Of a stretch of DNA of 64,000 nucleotides, positions 55,137 through 64,000 are shown piece after piece (the stretch's first letter is position 1; every line of letters begins with the position of its first letter). Below the pieces are notes generated by a model. That model saw only the letters and a list, made by a program, of their open reading frames with translations, was not told the DNA's origin and did not search any database. Source of the DNA: Brevibacterium paucivorans (GTDB lineage: Bacteria > Actinomycetota > Actinomycetes > Actinomycetales > Brevibacteriaceae); assembly GCF_016907735.1 (NCBI RefSeq), contig NZ_JAFBCP010000001.1, forward strand, positions 2,170,001 through 2,234,000, written 5' to 3'. A program made the position numbers and the translations under genes.

Positions 55137-55808
55137 TTACTCCACGGCATCAACGACACGCGAAAACATGCTCATGGGCATGATGGCACCTTCGCGTCGG
55201 ACATCGCGGGCGTCAATGCGAATGACGCGATCTAACCGTATTTCAGAGGGTCGCTTCTGCTTGTCCCAATCGCCAGTGCCCACGTTGATGTAGCGACTGC
55301 CGTGTTCGGATTCGCGCACTTCACCAACGCCGCCGGGTATGTTGTCTTTGCTGGTGAGCATGAGCCCCAGGAGCCATTTGTTGTCGCGCCCAATAATGAG
55401 CACGGGGCGGTCTTTACCCTTCTTGTGGTCCTCTTCGTACGGCACCCAGCCCCACACGATTTCCCCTGGGTCGGCGTCGCCGTCGAGGTCGGGCGAGTAG
55501 AGGGGTTTGATGGAGCCCGTGTAGTCGCCGGGGTATCCGCCGTCGGGCTGTTTTGGGAAGCGTTGTTTGGGGCGGTCACGCTTTGCCTTGCGGCTGGCAG
55601 TGTAGTCTCCGCTCTTGCGGCCCGAGGTGGTTGCCGGCTTACGCTCGGGAGCCGGTGGCTGTTCCTGTTTGGGTGGATCGGACTTTTGCCCTAGCAGATC
55701 GCTGAGGAGATCGGAGTTCTTAGGGTCGCTCAGTTGCCGAGCTGCAAACCTAATACCTGTTCGAATGCTTGACTGCACGTGTCGCCGGGCGAATGACTTG
55801 AAGTCCAT
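55137..55808 (-). CDS. PemK/MazF-family protein with extended N-terminus
   Basis: 223 residues from the ATG of MDFKSFARR. A basic, Pro/Lys-rich N-terminal half of about 100 residues precedes a PemK/MazF-like barrel: GEIVWGWVPYEEDHKKGKDRPVLI, MLTSKDN, and the ending IMPMSMFSRVVDAV. The catalytic residues of true MazF RNases are not evident, and there is no antitoxin gene beside it. Toxin activity is therefore doubtful. Located between rpsT and lepA, a conserved actinobacterial position. Confidence 0.8.
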   Translation of the reverse strand: MDFKSFARRHVQSSIRTGIRFAARQLSDPKNSDLLSDLLGQKSDPPKQEQPPAPERKPATTSGRKSGDYTASRKAKRDRPKQRFPKQPDGGYPGDYTGSIKPLYSPDLDGDADPGEIVWGWVPYEEDHKKGKDRPVLIIGRDNKWLLGLMLTSKDNIPGGVGEVRESEHGSRYINVGTGDWDKQKRPSEIRLDRVIRIDARDVRREGAIMPMSMFSRVVDAVE

Positions 55809-55923
55809 GGCTTCAAGCCTACTAGGCCACCGGTTTCTTCGCAGTTGATGGACATGAGACAATGAGTAATTGGTCCACTTTCGTCAGGTGGATGTTTTCG
55901 CTGTAAAGAAAAGGACGTTTTGC

Positions 55924-57780
55924 ATGCCCAAGGTGAGCGATTCACGATCAATTACGGTTGCCTCGACCGCGCCGGAGCAGTTGCGCAACTTTTGCATCAT
56001 CGCCCACATCGACCACGGCAAATCAACACTTGCTGACCGGATGCTACAGATCACGGGTGCTGTTGAACCGCGTGACATGCGCGCCCAGTACCTGGACCGC
56101 ATGGACATTGAGCGGGAACGCGGTATCACGATTAAGAGCCAGGCCGTGCGTATGCAGTGGGAAGTCGACGGAACCCCGTATGCGCTCAACATGATCGACA
56201 CACCCGGCCACGTGGACTTCACATACGAAGTGTCGCGTTCACTGGCCGCATGTGAAGGCGCGCTCCTGTTGGTGGACTCGGCGCAGGGTATCGAAGCGCA
56301 AACACTGGCCAACCTGTACTTGGCAATTGAGAACGACCTCACCATTATCCCGGTACTGAACAAAATTGACCTGCCTGCCGCAAACCCCGACAAGTACGCG
56401 CAAGAACTCGCGAACCTCATCGGCTGCGAACCAGAGGACTGTCTGCGTGTCTCCGGTAAGACCGGCGAAGGTGTTGAAGCGGTCCTCGACCGGATTGTGC
56501 AGGACATACCCGAGCCTGTTGGCGAAAAGGACGCTCCTGCGCGCGCCATGATTTTCGACTCGGTCTACGACACCTACCGAGGTGTCGTGACCTATGTGCG
56601 TGTGGTGGACGGAAAGCTCGAACCACGCGAAAAGATCGAAATGATCTCCACGCACGCAACCCACGAAGTCCTCGAGATTGGGGTGTCGAGCCCTGAACCC
56701 GTGGCCTCTAACGGGCTCGGTGTGGGTGAAGTGGGGTACATCATCACGGGTGTGAAGGATGTGCGTCAGTCCAAGGTGGGTGACACCGTGACGTCTGCGC
56801 GCAAACCTGCTGACGAGCCGCTCGCTGGTTACCGTGACCCTAAACCCATGGTGTTTTCCGGTCTGTTCCCCATTGACGGATCGGATTACCCCAATCTGCG
56901 TGAAGCACTCGACAAGCTTAAACTCAACGACGCCGCGTTGACCTACGAGCCGGAAACCTCGGCAGCTTTGGGCTTTGGTTTCCGTTGCGGATTCTTGGGC
57001 CTTCTGCACCTGGAAATCGTTCGCGAACGTCTAGAACGCGAATTCGACCTCGACCTCATCTCGACTGCCCCTTCGGTGGTGTACGGCGTGACCATGGAGG
57101 ACGGTTCACAGCACACCGTGACCAACCCCAGCGAGTACCCGGAAGGGAAGATTAAAGAGGTCCTTGAGCCCATGGTGCGAGCCACGATCCTCACCCCCTC
57201 GGAGTTTGTGGGTGCGGTCATGGAGCTGTGCCAGACCAAGCGTGGGCAGATGCAGGGAATGGATTACCTGTCTGAGGACCGCGTAGAGATTCGCTACCGC
57301 ATGCCACTCGCGGAAATCGTGTTCGACTTCTTTGACTCGTTGAAGTCCCGCACCAAGGGGTACGCGTCCCTCGACTATGACAACGACGGCGAACAGGCAT
57401 CGGCACTGGTGAAGGTGGACATTCTGCTTCACGGTGACAAAGTGGACGCATTCTCGGCGATCGTCCACAAGGACAAGGCGTACAACTACGGTGTGCTCAT
57501 GGCTTCCAAGCTTAAGGACTTGATCCCGCGCCAGCAGTTCGAAGTGCCCATCCAGGCGGCAGTCGGATCGCGCATTATTGCGCGTGAGACGATCCGTGCG
57601 ATTCGCAAGGACGTTCTATCCAAGTGTTACGGCGGTGACATCAGCCGTAAACGCAAGCTTCTGGAGAAGCAAAAAGAGGGTAAGAAGCGCATGAAGATGG
57701 TGGGCTCGGTTGAGGTGCCACAGGAAGCGTTCATCGCGGCTTTGAGCTCTGACGACTCCAAAGCTGAAAAGAAGAACTAA
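55924..57780 (+). CDS. lepA: Elongation factor 4 (LepA)
   Basis: 618 residues from the ATG of MPKVSDSRS after AAAGGAC; the longer upstream reading lacks support. GTPase motifs [27 protein letters not shown]; the LepA-specific C-terminal domain includes [19 protein letters not shown] and [22 protein letters not shown]. Back-translocating or ribosome-assembly GTPase. hemW begins at the base after its stop. Confidence 0.96.
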   Translation: MPKVSDSRSITVASTAPEQLRNFCIIAHIDHGKSTLADRMLQITGAVEPRDMRAQYLDRMDIERERGITIKSQAVRMQWEVDGTPYALNMIDTPGHVDFTYEVSRSLAACEGALLLVDSAQGIEAQTLANLYLAIENDLTIIPVLNKIDLPAANPDKYAQELANLIGCEPEDCLRVSGKTGEGVEAVLDRIVQDIPEPVGEKDAPARAMIFDSVYDTYRGVVTYVRVVDGKLEPREKIEMISTHATHEVLEIGVSSPEPVASNGLGVGEVGYIITGVKDVRQSKVGDTVTSARKPADEPLAGYRDPKPMVFSGLFPIDGSDYPNLREALDKLKLNDAALTYEPETSAALGFGFRCGFLGLLHLEIVRERLEREFDLDLISTAPSVVYGVTMEDGSQHTVTNPSEYPEGKIKEVLEPMVRATILTPSEFVGAVMELCQTKRGQMQGMDYLSEDRVEIRYRMPLAEIVFDFFDSLKSRTKGYASLDYDNDGEQASALVKVDILLHGDKVDAFSAIVHKDKAYNYGVLMASKLKDLIPRQQFEVPIQAAVGSRIIARETIRAIRKDVLSKCYGGDISRKRKLLEKQKEGKKRMKMVGSVEVPQEAFIAALSSDDSKAEKKN

Positions 57781-58989
57781 GTGCCTGCACAACCCCAGGG
57801 CGACGTTCCACCGCTCGACGGTTCGTTGCCTGACTCGGCGCTCGACTCATCTGGAACGTTAGCGGCGTACGTTCACGTCCCGTATTGCCGAGTGCGGTGC
57901 GGGTACTGCGATTTCAACACGTACACGGCAACCGAGCTTGGAGAAGGGGCCAACCGCGAGGACTACCCGGACCAGATTGCTTCCGAGATCGACCTGGCGA
58001 CCCGAGTATTGGGTGAACCGCGCGCGTTGAATACGGTGTTCTTTGGCGGAGGTACCCCCACGTTGTTGCCCGCGTCCGTTCTAGGGAGCGTGCTGTCGCG
58101 CCTGAAATCGGTGTTCGGGGTGGTAACCGGCGCCGAGGTGACGACCGAGGCGAACCCCGATACCTTGAGTCCGGAGTATGTGGGTGAGTTGGCTCGTTCT
58201 GGGTTCACGCGTGTGTCGGTGGGTATGCAGTCGGCAGTAGGGCACGTGTTACAGACCTTGGATCGGACGCATGACCCGGACCGCATTCCCGAGGTCGTCG
58301 CTTGGGTCAAGGACGCCGGCCTGCAAGTGAGCCTGGACCTCATTTATGGCACACCGGGGGAGTCGTTAGACGATTGGAAACGTAGCGTCGACGTCGCACT
58401 CGGGTGCGAGCCCGACCATATTTCGGCGTACTCCCTGATCGTTGAGCCGGGAACCAAAATGGGTGCTCAGGTCAGGCGAGGCGAGCTACCGATGCCCGAT
58501 GAGGACGACTTGGCTGATAAATACGAATGGGCCAATTCCGCGTTTACCTCGGCCGGGCTGAACTGGTACGAGGTCTCCAACTGGTCGCGAACCGTCGACA
58601 CTCGTTGCGAACACAACATGAGTTATTGGACAGGCGACGACTGGTGGGGTTTTGGGCCAGGCGCCCACTCACACATCGGCGGCGTTCGCTTTTGGAACGC
58701 AAAACACCCCCGTGCATGGGCAGGCCGGCTGGCACACGGGCATTCCCCAGCAGTTGGCCGAGAAGTGTTAGACGCTCCTACCCGGGAAGTCGAAAGGATT
58801 CTGCTGTTAGCGCGTGTGCGCGACGGTCTGACGCTCGACTCCTTACCGCACGATGCTCACAGCCTCATTGAACGGTTCGTGCGCATGGGGTACTTGCACG
58901 ATGACAGCACCTATTTTTCGCCCACGCTTTCCGGTCGCCTCATGGTTGATTACATGGTGCGTGAACTCGTAGAGACGTTAGATACGTAA
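57781..58989 (+). CDS. hemW: HemW radical SAM protein (coproporphyrinogen oxidase-like)
   Basis: 402 residues. The iron-sulfur motif C-x3-C-x2-C is in AYVHVPYCRVRCGYCDFNTY. FFGGGTPTLLP, TTEANPDT, SVGMQSAVGHVLQTLDRTHD and DLIYGTPGESLDDW follow. HemW proteins are haem chaperones; they carry the Cys after Phe-Asn less often than true HemN oxidases. The GTG start follows lepA without a gap. Confidence 0.92.
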   Translation: MPAQPQGDVPPLDGSLPDSALDSSGTLAAYVHVPYCRVRCGYCDFNTYTATELGEGANREDYPDQIASEIDLATRVLGEPRALNTVFFGGGTPTLLPASVLGSVLSRLKSVFGVVTGAEVTTEANPDTLSPEYVGELARSGFTRVSVGMQSAVGHVLQTLDRTHDPDRIPEVVAWVKDAGLQVSLDLIYGTPGESLDDWKRSVDVALGCEPDHISAYSLIVEPGTKMGAQVRRGELPMPDEDDLADKYEWANSAFTSAGLNWYEVSNWSRTVDTRCEHNMSYWTGDDWWGFGPGAHSHIGGVRFWNAKHPRAWAGRLAHGHSPAVGREVLDAPTREVERILLLARVRDGLTLDSLPHDAHSLIERFVRMGYLHDDSTYFSPTLSGRLMVDYMVRELVETLDT

Positions 58990-58990
58990 A

Positions 58991-59022
58991 GCGCCTGTAC
59001 ACCCTAAACGGTGTACAGGCGC
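58991..59022. terminator. Hairpin between convergent hemW and the DUF4870 gene
   Basis: A perfect 13-bp stem GCGCCTGTACACC / GGTGTACAGGCGC with a 6-nt loop, 1 bp after the hemW stop. T runs are weak on both strands. Confidence 0.7.
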
Positions 59023-59043
59023 TGAATCTGCAATACCTATTGC

Positions 59044-59730
59044 TTACTTGAAGATCGGGATGGCTACAGGAATCTTGTAGCCCTGGCCGTCCTTGGCTTT
59101 CAGAAGTGCCAGCAGTTCAAAGACCAGTGAGCCAATGAAGATCAGCGGTGTGAGGAACCCTCCAATTGCGATGAACGACAAAATTCCAGCGACGAAGTGC
59201 GCGAGCAACACCGTGATTTGGAAGTTGAGGGACTGCGCTGCGTGGTGACGCACAAACGGTGATTCGTCCTTCTTGATCACGTACAGGATTGCAGGTCCGA
59301 CTACGCAGGTGAGGATTCCCAAGATGTGTACTAGGAGTCCCATGGTGCGGTCGTCATTGCTGGAGTTCCAGTAGGATTCGGATCCTGGTCCGTATGCGTT
59401 TTCGGGTAGCTCGGCATCCGCAGGCTGAGCCTGTGGGTATGGCTGACCCTGCTCGGTGTTCCCGTATGGCTGGCTCTGCCCAGTGTTTCCGTACTGCGGC
59501 GCACTCTGGTTCGCGCTCTCGTATTTGGGCTGTTCGTACTTTGGCTGCTGTTTTGGCTCGCCGTACGCGTCGCCATTCGCAGGAGCGTCTGCCGACTTGG
59601 GAGCTTCAGGAGCCTTAGGGGCTTCCGGAGCCTCGGCGTTGGGGTTGTTGGAGGCAGGCGATGACCCGAAACCTCCTGTTGGGTTCGAACCGAAGCTCGG
59701 TGGGCCGTCAGATCCGTGGGGATTCGTCAT
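59044..59730 (-). CDS. DUF4870 membrane protein with Pro/Gln/Tyr-rich N-terminus
   Basis: 228 residues. The first about 115 are low-complexity with repeated Gln-Pro-Lys-Tyr and Tyr-Gly-Asn-Thr units (QQPKYEQPKYE; YGNTGQSQPYGNTEQGQPY). The DUF4870 domain follows, with three helices (MGLLVHILGILTCVVGPAIL, FVRHHAAQSLNFQI, LIFIGSLVFELLALLKA). Function unknown. Confidence 0.87.
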   Translation of the reverse strand: MTNPHGSDGPPSFGSNPTGGFGSSPASNNPNAEAPEAPKAPEAPKSADAPANGDAYGEPKQQPKYEQPKYESANQSAPQYGNTGQSQPYGNTEQGQPYPQAQPADAELPENAYGPGSESYWNSSNDDRTMGLLVHILGILTCVVGPAILYVIKKDESPFVRHHAAQSLNFQITVLLAHFVAGILSFIAIGGFLTPLIFIGSLVFELLALLKAKDGQGYKIPVAIPIFK

Positions 59731-59841
59731 TTTTCTCCTAGAGGATGAAAACGTTCTCTGTCTCAGTATCTACTTTATGTGCACGAATGTGAAGAAAGCC
59801 GTAAGGGAATCCTGCTATGTGTGTAATGAATCCCCTACTGC

Positions 59842-60687
59842 TCAAGGGTCAACGGTGACAAAGTCGATGAGTTCTTCAACTCGACCCGACAGTGAGTGGT
59901 CCAGGTCGGCGATCGTGTTGACGCGCGACAGGATATGCGCCCACGCGCGCCCAGTGTCGCCTGGTTCGGTGTGGGGCCACCCCAGCCTGCGGCACACGCC
60001 TGTTTTCCAGTCCTCCCCGCGTGGCACGGTAGGCCATTCCTGAATGCCCACGCACTGTGGTTTCACGGCTTGCCAAATGTCGATGAATGAGTGCCCAATC
60101 ACGTGAACGACCGGACCAAACCGTTCCTGCACGCGTTGAGCGATGCGGGTTTCCTTTGACCCAGACACGATGTGGTCGGCCAGAACGCCCACGCGATGCG
60201 AAGAGTCGGGTTGGAACTGTGCCAGTTTCTCTTCGAGGTCGTCCAGCCCGCCCAGTTCTTCGACGACCACGCCTTCGATACGCAGGTCGTCGCCCCAGAT
60301 TTTCTCGACGAGTTGTGCGTCGTGTTTTCCTTCGACCCAGATACGGGAGCCGCGTGCCACGCGGGCGCGGGCGCCGGGAACGGCTACGGACCCCGAGGCG
60401 GTTCGCTGCGGGCGGGTAGGTGCAGTGGCCGTGGGGCGGGTGAGTTCGACTGGTTTGCCGTCGATCCAGAATCCTGGGCCCAGCGGGAAGCTTTGCACGT
60501 GACCGTTGCGGTCTTCGAGCCGTACTGCGAATCCGCCGGGGGCTTTTTCGATTCCCAGAATTGCGCCAACGAACCCGGTGCTCACTTCTTCAACGACCAG
60601 GCCACGTTGAGCCGGGACTTTCCGAGAGGTAGGGCGCCGGTGGGATCGTGGCCCGCCGGATAACACGTCTGATCCGTAGTTCATCAC
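59842..60687 (-). CDS. DUF3097 family protein
   Basis: 281 residues, actinobacteria-specific family. VEEVSTGFVGAILGIEKAPG, RIWVEGKHDAQLVEKIWGDD (a TOPRIM-like DxE region), GVLADHIVSGSKETRIAQ and HVIGHSFIDIWQAVKP. The Glu of VEGKHD and Asp of LADH are consistent with a TOPRIM-like fold, but no activity is known. Two adjacent ATGs compete as starts. Divergent from hrcA. Confidence 0.87.
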   Translation of the reverse strand: MMNYGSDVLSGGPRSHRRPTSRKVPAQRGLVVEEVSTGFVGAILGIEKAPGGFAVRLEDRNGHVQSFPLGPGFWIDGKPVELTRPTATAPTRPQRTASGSVAVPGARARVARGSRIWVEGKHDAQLVEKIWGDDLRIEGVVVEELGGLDDLEEKLAQFQPDSSHRVGVLADHIVSGSKETRIAQRVQERFGPVVHVIGHSFIDIWQAVKPQCVGIQEWPTVPRGEDWKTGVCRRLGWPHTEPGDTGRAWAHILSRVNTIADLDHSLSGRVEELIDFVTVDP

Positions 60688-60707
60688 CCCATTACCCTAG
60701 AGGGCGT

Positions 60708-60736
60708 TTGGTTCCGCTGTCACCCCGGCGTAGAAT
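60708..60736 (+). promoter_or_regulatory. hrcA promoter
   Basis: TTGGTT (60708-60713) and TAGAAT (60731-60736) with a 17-bp spacer. The -10 overlaps the first base of the CIRCE element. Confidence 0.6.
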
Positions 60737-60762
60737 TGGCACTCGACGACCTAGAGTGCCAG
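60736..60762. promoter_or_regulatory. CIRCE element, binding site of HrcA
   Basis: TTGGCACTC, 9 nt, GAGTGCCAG. The consensus half-site is TTAGCACTC; spacing is exact. It starts at the -10, so bound HrcA blocks its own gene and dnaJ. Confidence 0.93.
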
Positions 60763-60775
60763 TGGAGGGGGATTC

Positions 60776-61777
60776 GTGAACGACGATCGGCGAAGTCGTG
60801 TCTTGCGCGCAATCGTCGAAGACTACGTTGCGACCAAGGAACCCGTGGGCTCCAAAGCGCTGGTGGAGCGCCACAGCTTGGGTGTTTCACCCGCCACGAT
60901 TCGCAACGACATGGCCGCGTTAGAGGCACAGGGTCTCATCGCTCAACCGCACACGTCTGCCGGCCGCATTCCCACAGACAAGGGCTACCGCAAGTTCGTT
61001 GACACGATTGACGAAATCAAGCCACTTTCGGTTGCTGAGCGTCGTGCGATCTCGCGGATTCTGTCCCACCCCGTCGACATTGAAGACATGCTGGAGCGCA
61101 CCGTGCGCTTGTTGGCCGACCTTACTTCGCAGGTCGCTGTCATCCAGTATCCGGTGCGTTCGCGCGAAAAGTTTCGACACCTCGAGCTCGTGGACTTAGG
61201 TGCCAACCGCCTGCTGGTCGTTTTCATCACCGACTCCGGTCAGGTGGATCAGCGCATCGTGGAGATGCGCACGGGCATCGACGAGTTTGAACTGGGCACC
61301 TTGCGCACCCTGTTTAACAGCGTGTTGGACGGGCGGGCGCTCGACGATGTGGCACCAGCCCTGCGGGTTCTGGACGTCCCCGCAACGCTGGCTGCCCCTG
61401 CGGCAACCGTCGCCGAGGTCGTTGCCGAGTTGGCCTCGGGACGCAGGCAAGAGCGGTTGGTGATGGCGGGAACGGCCAACCTGGCACGCTCCTCGGGCGG
61501 GATCTACGAACACGTAGCCCCGCTCCTTGAGGCGTTCGAAGAACAGGTGGTTCTGCTCAAGCTCCTCGCCCACATGAGTGCCGATGGAGTCAGTGTGAGC
61601 ATTGGGCACGAAAACCCGGAGTCCCTGGCAACCACCTCGGTCATTGCAAGCAACTACGGAACTGAGGATTCCCGCGCCTCCCTGGCCGTGCTGGGACCCA
61701 CCCGCATGGACTATCCCACCACGATTGCGGCCGTGCGCGCGGTTTCGCGCTACATTACGGTCATTTTGGACAAGTAG
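60776..61777 (+). CDS. hrcA: Heat-inducible transcription repressor HrcA
   Basis: 333 residues. N-terminal winged helix RSRVLRAIVEDYVATKEPVG then HSLGVSPATIRNDMAALE and LIAQPHTSAGRIPTDKGYR. The C-terminal GAF-like domain includes LQVVFITDSGQV-like LLVVFITDSGQVDQRIV and the ending LGPTRMDYPTTIAAVRAVS. GTG start after GGAGGGG. Represses heat-shock genes through CIRCE and needs GroEL for folding. Confidence 0.95.
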   Translation: MNDDRRSRVLRAIVEDYVATKEPVGSKALVERHSLGVSPATIRNDMAALEAQGLIAQPHTSAGRIPTDKGYRKFVDTIDEIKPLSVAERRAISRILSHPVDIEDMLERTVRLLADLTSQVAVIQYPVRSREKFRHLELVDLGANRLLVVFITDSGQVDQRIVEMRTGIDEFELGTLRTLFNSVLDGRALDDVAPALRVLDVPATLAAPAATVAEVVAELASGRRQERLVMAGTANLARSSGGIYEHVAPLLEAFEEQVVLLKLLAHMSADGVSVSIGHENPESLATTSVIASNYGTEDSRASLAVLGPTRMDYPTTIAAVRAVSRYITVILDK

Positions 61778-61809
61778 ATTTTTCAACCCACAACTAGATG
61801 AGGACACAC

Positions 61810-62916
61810 GTGAGCGATCACTACGAAACCCTGGGTGTTGCCCGCGACGCGAGTGCTGAGGAAATTAAGAAGGCCTACCGCAAGCTCGCACGTAAGTACC
61901 ACCCGGACGTCAACCCCGGCCACGACGACGAGTTCAAAGCGGTATCGGTTGCCTATGAAGTCCTGTCTGACCCGCAGAAGCGACGCAACTACGACGCCGG
62001 TGGTGGCGAATACGGCCAGCCGGGAGCGTCGGGGTTCGGTGGCTTCTCGGACCTGTTCGACGCATTCTTTGGCGGTGGGGCCGGTGCCCAGCCAGGGCCG
62101 GCGTCGCGCAAACGCCCAGGTCGCGATGCGCTGGTGGGCGTGTCGATCGACTTGAAGACCGCAGTGTTCGGTGGAACGGAAGACGTTTCGGTAGTGACCG
62201 CCAAACTGTGCGACACGTGCCACGGAGACGGAACCCGCCCCGGGACTTCGCCACAGACCTGTTCGCTGTGTAACGGACAAGGTTCCGTGCAGCGGATGAC
62301 CCGCACGCTCATGGGGCAGATGGTCACCAACCAGCCATGTAACAACTGTGGTGGTTACGGAACCATCATCGCCGACCCATGCCAGTCATGTAACGGCGAC
62401 GGTCGCGTGCGTGCCGAAGAGACCTTGTCGGTCAAGATCCCAGCCGGTGTGAAGGACGGAACCCGCATTCTGCTGTCCGGTCGCGGTGAAGTAGGACCCG
62501 GTGGGGGTCCCGCTGGCGACCTGCACCTCGAAGTGGCCATCCGCGAACACCCCGTCTTTACCCGCGACGGCGACGACCTGCGTGCCACGGTCACGATTCC
62601 GATGACCGCAGCAGCCCTGGGAACCACCATTAGTCTTGAGACGTTTGACGGTGAACGCGAACTTGAAATCGCGCCGGGAACGCAGGTGGGAACCACCGAG
62701 ACCCTGGCTGGTTTGGGCGTGGGGCGGCTGCGTCGCTCGTCCCGCGGTGACCTGCTGGTGACCATCAACGTTGAAGTGCCGTCCAAGCTCGATGCGAAAC
62801 AGCGCGAACTTCTGGAACAGCTCGCCACCATGCGCGGTGAAACCAACCCGGACGTCAAACTGGGCAACACCCACCGCGGACCGTTCAGTCGTCTACGCGA
62901 CCGGTTTAACCTGTGA
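61810..62916 (+). CDS. dnaJ: Chaperone DnaJ (DnaJ2 type)
   Basis: 368 residues from the GTG of [12 protein letters not shown]; an ATG 12 bp upstream is possible. J domain with HPD ([12 protein letters not shown]), Gly/Phe region ([18 protein letters not shown]), four zinc repeats C-x2-C-x-G-x-G ([32 protein letters not shown]), then the substrate domain. DnaK co-chaperone, in the hrcA transcript, 32 bp after it. Stop overlaps rsmE. Confidence 0.95.
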   Translation: MSDHYETLGVARDASAEEIKKAYRKLARKYHPDVNPGHDDEFKAVSVAYEVLSDPQKRRNYDAGGGEYGQPGASGFGGFSDLFDAFFGGGAGAQPGPASRKRPGRDALVGVSIDLKTAVFGGTEDVSVVTAKLCDTCHGDGTRPGTSPQTCSLCNGQGSVQRMTRTLMGQMVTNQPCNNCGGYGTIIADPCQSCNGDGRVRAEETLSVKIPAGVKDGTRILLSGRGEVGPGGGPAGDLHLEVAIREHPVFTRDGDDLRATVTIPMTAAALGTTISLETFDGERELEIAPGTQVGTTETLAGLGVGRLRRSSRGDLLVTINVEVPSKLDAKQRELLEQLATMRGETNPDVKLGNTHRGPFSRLRDRFNL

Positions 62917-63677
62917 CACTTCCGGTTTTTCTCACGGAGACACCCTTGGCGGGTGCCAGCGGGACCATCACGGTGGGTCCCGAGGTCGCCGGCCACGCAG
63001 TGCGTGTGCGCCGCATGGGTGCGGGAGAAGAACTCGAACTCATCGACGGCACTGGGGTGCGCCTCCGGGGGACAATTCAGGAGGGCACCTCGGAGTCCCT
63101 GACGCTTAGCGTCACGGACGTGACGGAGGAACCCCAGCAACGACCTCGGCTGGTTCTTGTGCAAGCCCTAGCCAAGAACGACCGGGACATTCAAGCGATC
63201 GAAGCCGCCACCGAAGTAGGCGTGGATACGGTGATCCCGTGGGCCGCGCAACGGAGCATTGCAGACTGGCCGGCCAAAAAGGCTCACAAGATGGCTGCTA
63301 AGTGGGCCAACGTCCTCACCGCCGCCACGCTGCAGGCCCGGCGGGCCCGCGTGCCCGAACTGGGTGAGCTCATTCGGGGAACCGCTGTTACGCAACTCGT
63401 GACCCCCACATCACGTGTGATCGTCCTGGACGAAACCGAATCCAGCGGGCTGACGGAAGCGGTGAACGACCTCGGGGAGGGGAGCACTACCCGGGGGGAC
63501 ATCGATGAGATCGTGGTGATCGTGGGGCCCGAAGGCGGTATCACGCCTGCCGAGGTTGACGCGCTCGTGTCGGCGGGCGCCCGGACGGCTGTTTTGGGGC
63601 CTACCATTTTGCGGGCTTCTACGGCGGGTCCTGTCGCGCTGGCGATTGTGCAGACGTTGTTGGGGCGTTGGAAGTAG
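62913..63677 (+). CDS. rsmE: 16S rRNA m3U1498 methyltransferase RsmE
   Basis: 254 residues, SPOUT fold. [19 protein letters not shown] at the N-terminus, [20 protein letters not shown], and the knot motifs [17 protein letters not shown] and [20 protein letters not shown] start overlaps the dnaJ stop (GTGA). Confidence 0.94.
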   Translation: MTLPVFLTETPLAGASGTITVGPEVAGHAVRVRRMGAGEELELIDGTGVRLRGTIQEGTSESLTLSVTDVTEEPQQRPRLVLVQALAKNDRDIQAIEAATEVGVDTVIPWAAQRSIADWPAKKAHKMAAKWANVLTAATLQARRARVPELGELIRGTAVTQLVTPTSRVIVLDETESSGLTEAVNDLGEGSTTRGDIDEIVVIVGPEGGITPAEVDALVSAGARTAVLGPTILRASTAGPVALAIVQTLLGRWK

Positions 63678-63717
63678 CCCGGGCTAGACTGGTGATAGCT
63701 CAACGAAAGGAAACACT

Positions 63718-64000
63718 CTGGAAACCGCACCCACTGTGCAGCTGACCATTCCCGATTCGATTGACCCCGTTGCACTTCTTGGCCCGGCCGATTCCAATCT
63801 CAAAACGCTCGAACGTCTAGAGCCTTCAGTCGACATTCTGGCGCGTGACCGGGGGCTGAGAATTCGCGGGCCGCAGGAAAACGTCGATGCGGTTGTCAAA
63901 ACCGTGGGGCAGCTCAAGCGGTTAGTGGCTGCAGGGCAGCAGGTGACGTCCGGCACGGTTGAGCAAGTCCACGGCATGGAGCACGCCGAACCTGCGCAAG
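63718..64000 (+). CDS. phoH: PhoH-like protein, 5' part, with a probable CTG start
   Basis: The window ends after 94 codons. The sequence LTIPDSIDPVALLGPADSNL, then LEPSVDILARDRGLRIRGP, is the N-terminal KH-like part of PhoH, a P-loop ATPase linked to RNA and phosphate metabolism; the ATPase itself lies beyond the edge. From the in-frame TAG (63685-63687) no ATG, GTG or TTG occurs before the GTG at 63736. A ribosome site (AAAGG, 63706-63710) is 7 nt before CTG at 63718, so CTG is likelier than the GTG. Position after rsmE supports the identity. Confidence 0.8.
   Translation, partial: METAPTVQLTIPDSIDPVALLGPADSNLKTLERLEPSVDILARDRGLRIRGPQENVDAVVKTVGQLKRLVAAGQQVTSGTVEQVHGMEHAEPAQ

Noticed and set aside
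55137..55808. Classical type II toxin-antitoxin pair
   Set aside because: No antitoxin frame adjoins the PemK-like gene; rpsT and lepA are its neighbours.

Overview
The window comes from a high-GC Gram-positive bacterium (Actinomycetota, most likely Micrococcales). The evidence is the Actinobacteria-type gene order dusB-dgt-dnaG, hemW-DUF4870-DUF3097-hrcA-dnaJ-rsmE-phoH and comEA-comEC-holA-rpsT-lepA, the long GapB-type GAPDH, DtxR-type iron boxes, frequent GTG starts and a gluABCD operon. No genus is claimed. No tRNA, rRNA or CRISPR array was seen.

Positions 1 to about 15340 form an accessory, decaying region. It holds a dead type I restriction gene (hsdR), a DtxR-boxed siderophore pair (FAD reductase plus RhtX/AmpG-like permease), two decayed catabolic genes (a carbamoylase/allantoate-amidohydrolase type amidase and a TPP-enzyme tail), and a complete IS256-family element. 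A four-gene operon behind a second DtxR box follows: ECF S component, an ATPase-ATPase-EcfT triple fusion, and two exporter-type ABC half-transporters resembling IrtAB/YbtPQ. After that comes a restriction-modification remnant: an XRE controller with paired palindromic operators, a DNA methyltransferase, and the 3' end of an McrC-like nuclease. The nuclease tail is fused in frame to the membrane domain of a truncated ABC exporter, which marks the island edge.

Positions 15340-64000 are mostly intact chromosome. On the way are deaD, glyS and yibE/F; the glutamate uptake operon gluABCD with a hairpin between gluB and gluC; lctP; an ABC-2 transporter with its own two-component system (TCS); dusB-dgt-dnaG; and a tightly coupled gap-glpK-kinase-regulator operon. 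Next come ppk2-yihY, fadD, leuS, nadE, a tandem crcB pair behind an unknown membrane protein, ugd-degV, comEA-comEC-holA, a small membrane protein with a winged-helix regulator, rpsT, a PemK-like protein, lepA-hemW, DUF4870, DUF3097, the CIRCE-controlled hrcA-dnaJ-rsmE group, and the 5' end of phoH.

The clearest functional theme of the accessory part is iron: two divergent loci with near-consensus DtxR/IdeR boxes together encode import (RhtX-like permease, IrtAB-like pair, ECF module) and intracellular release (siderophore-interacting reductase). The second theme is loss of restriction: two separate restriction enzymes are destroyed while a methyltransferase and its controller remain open.
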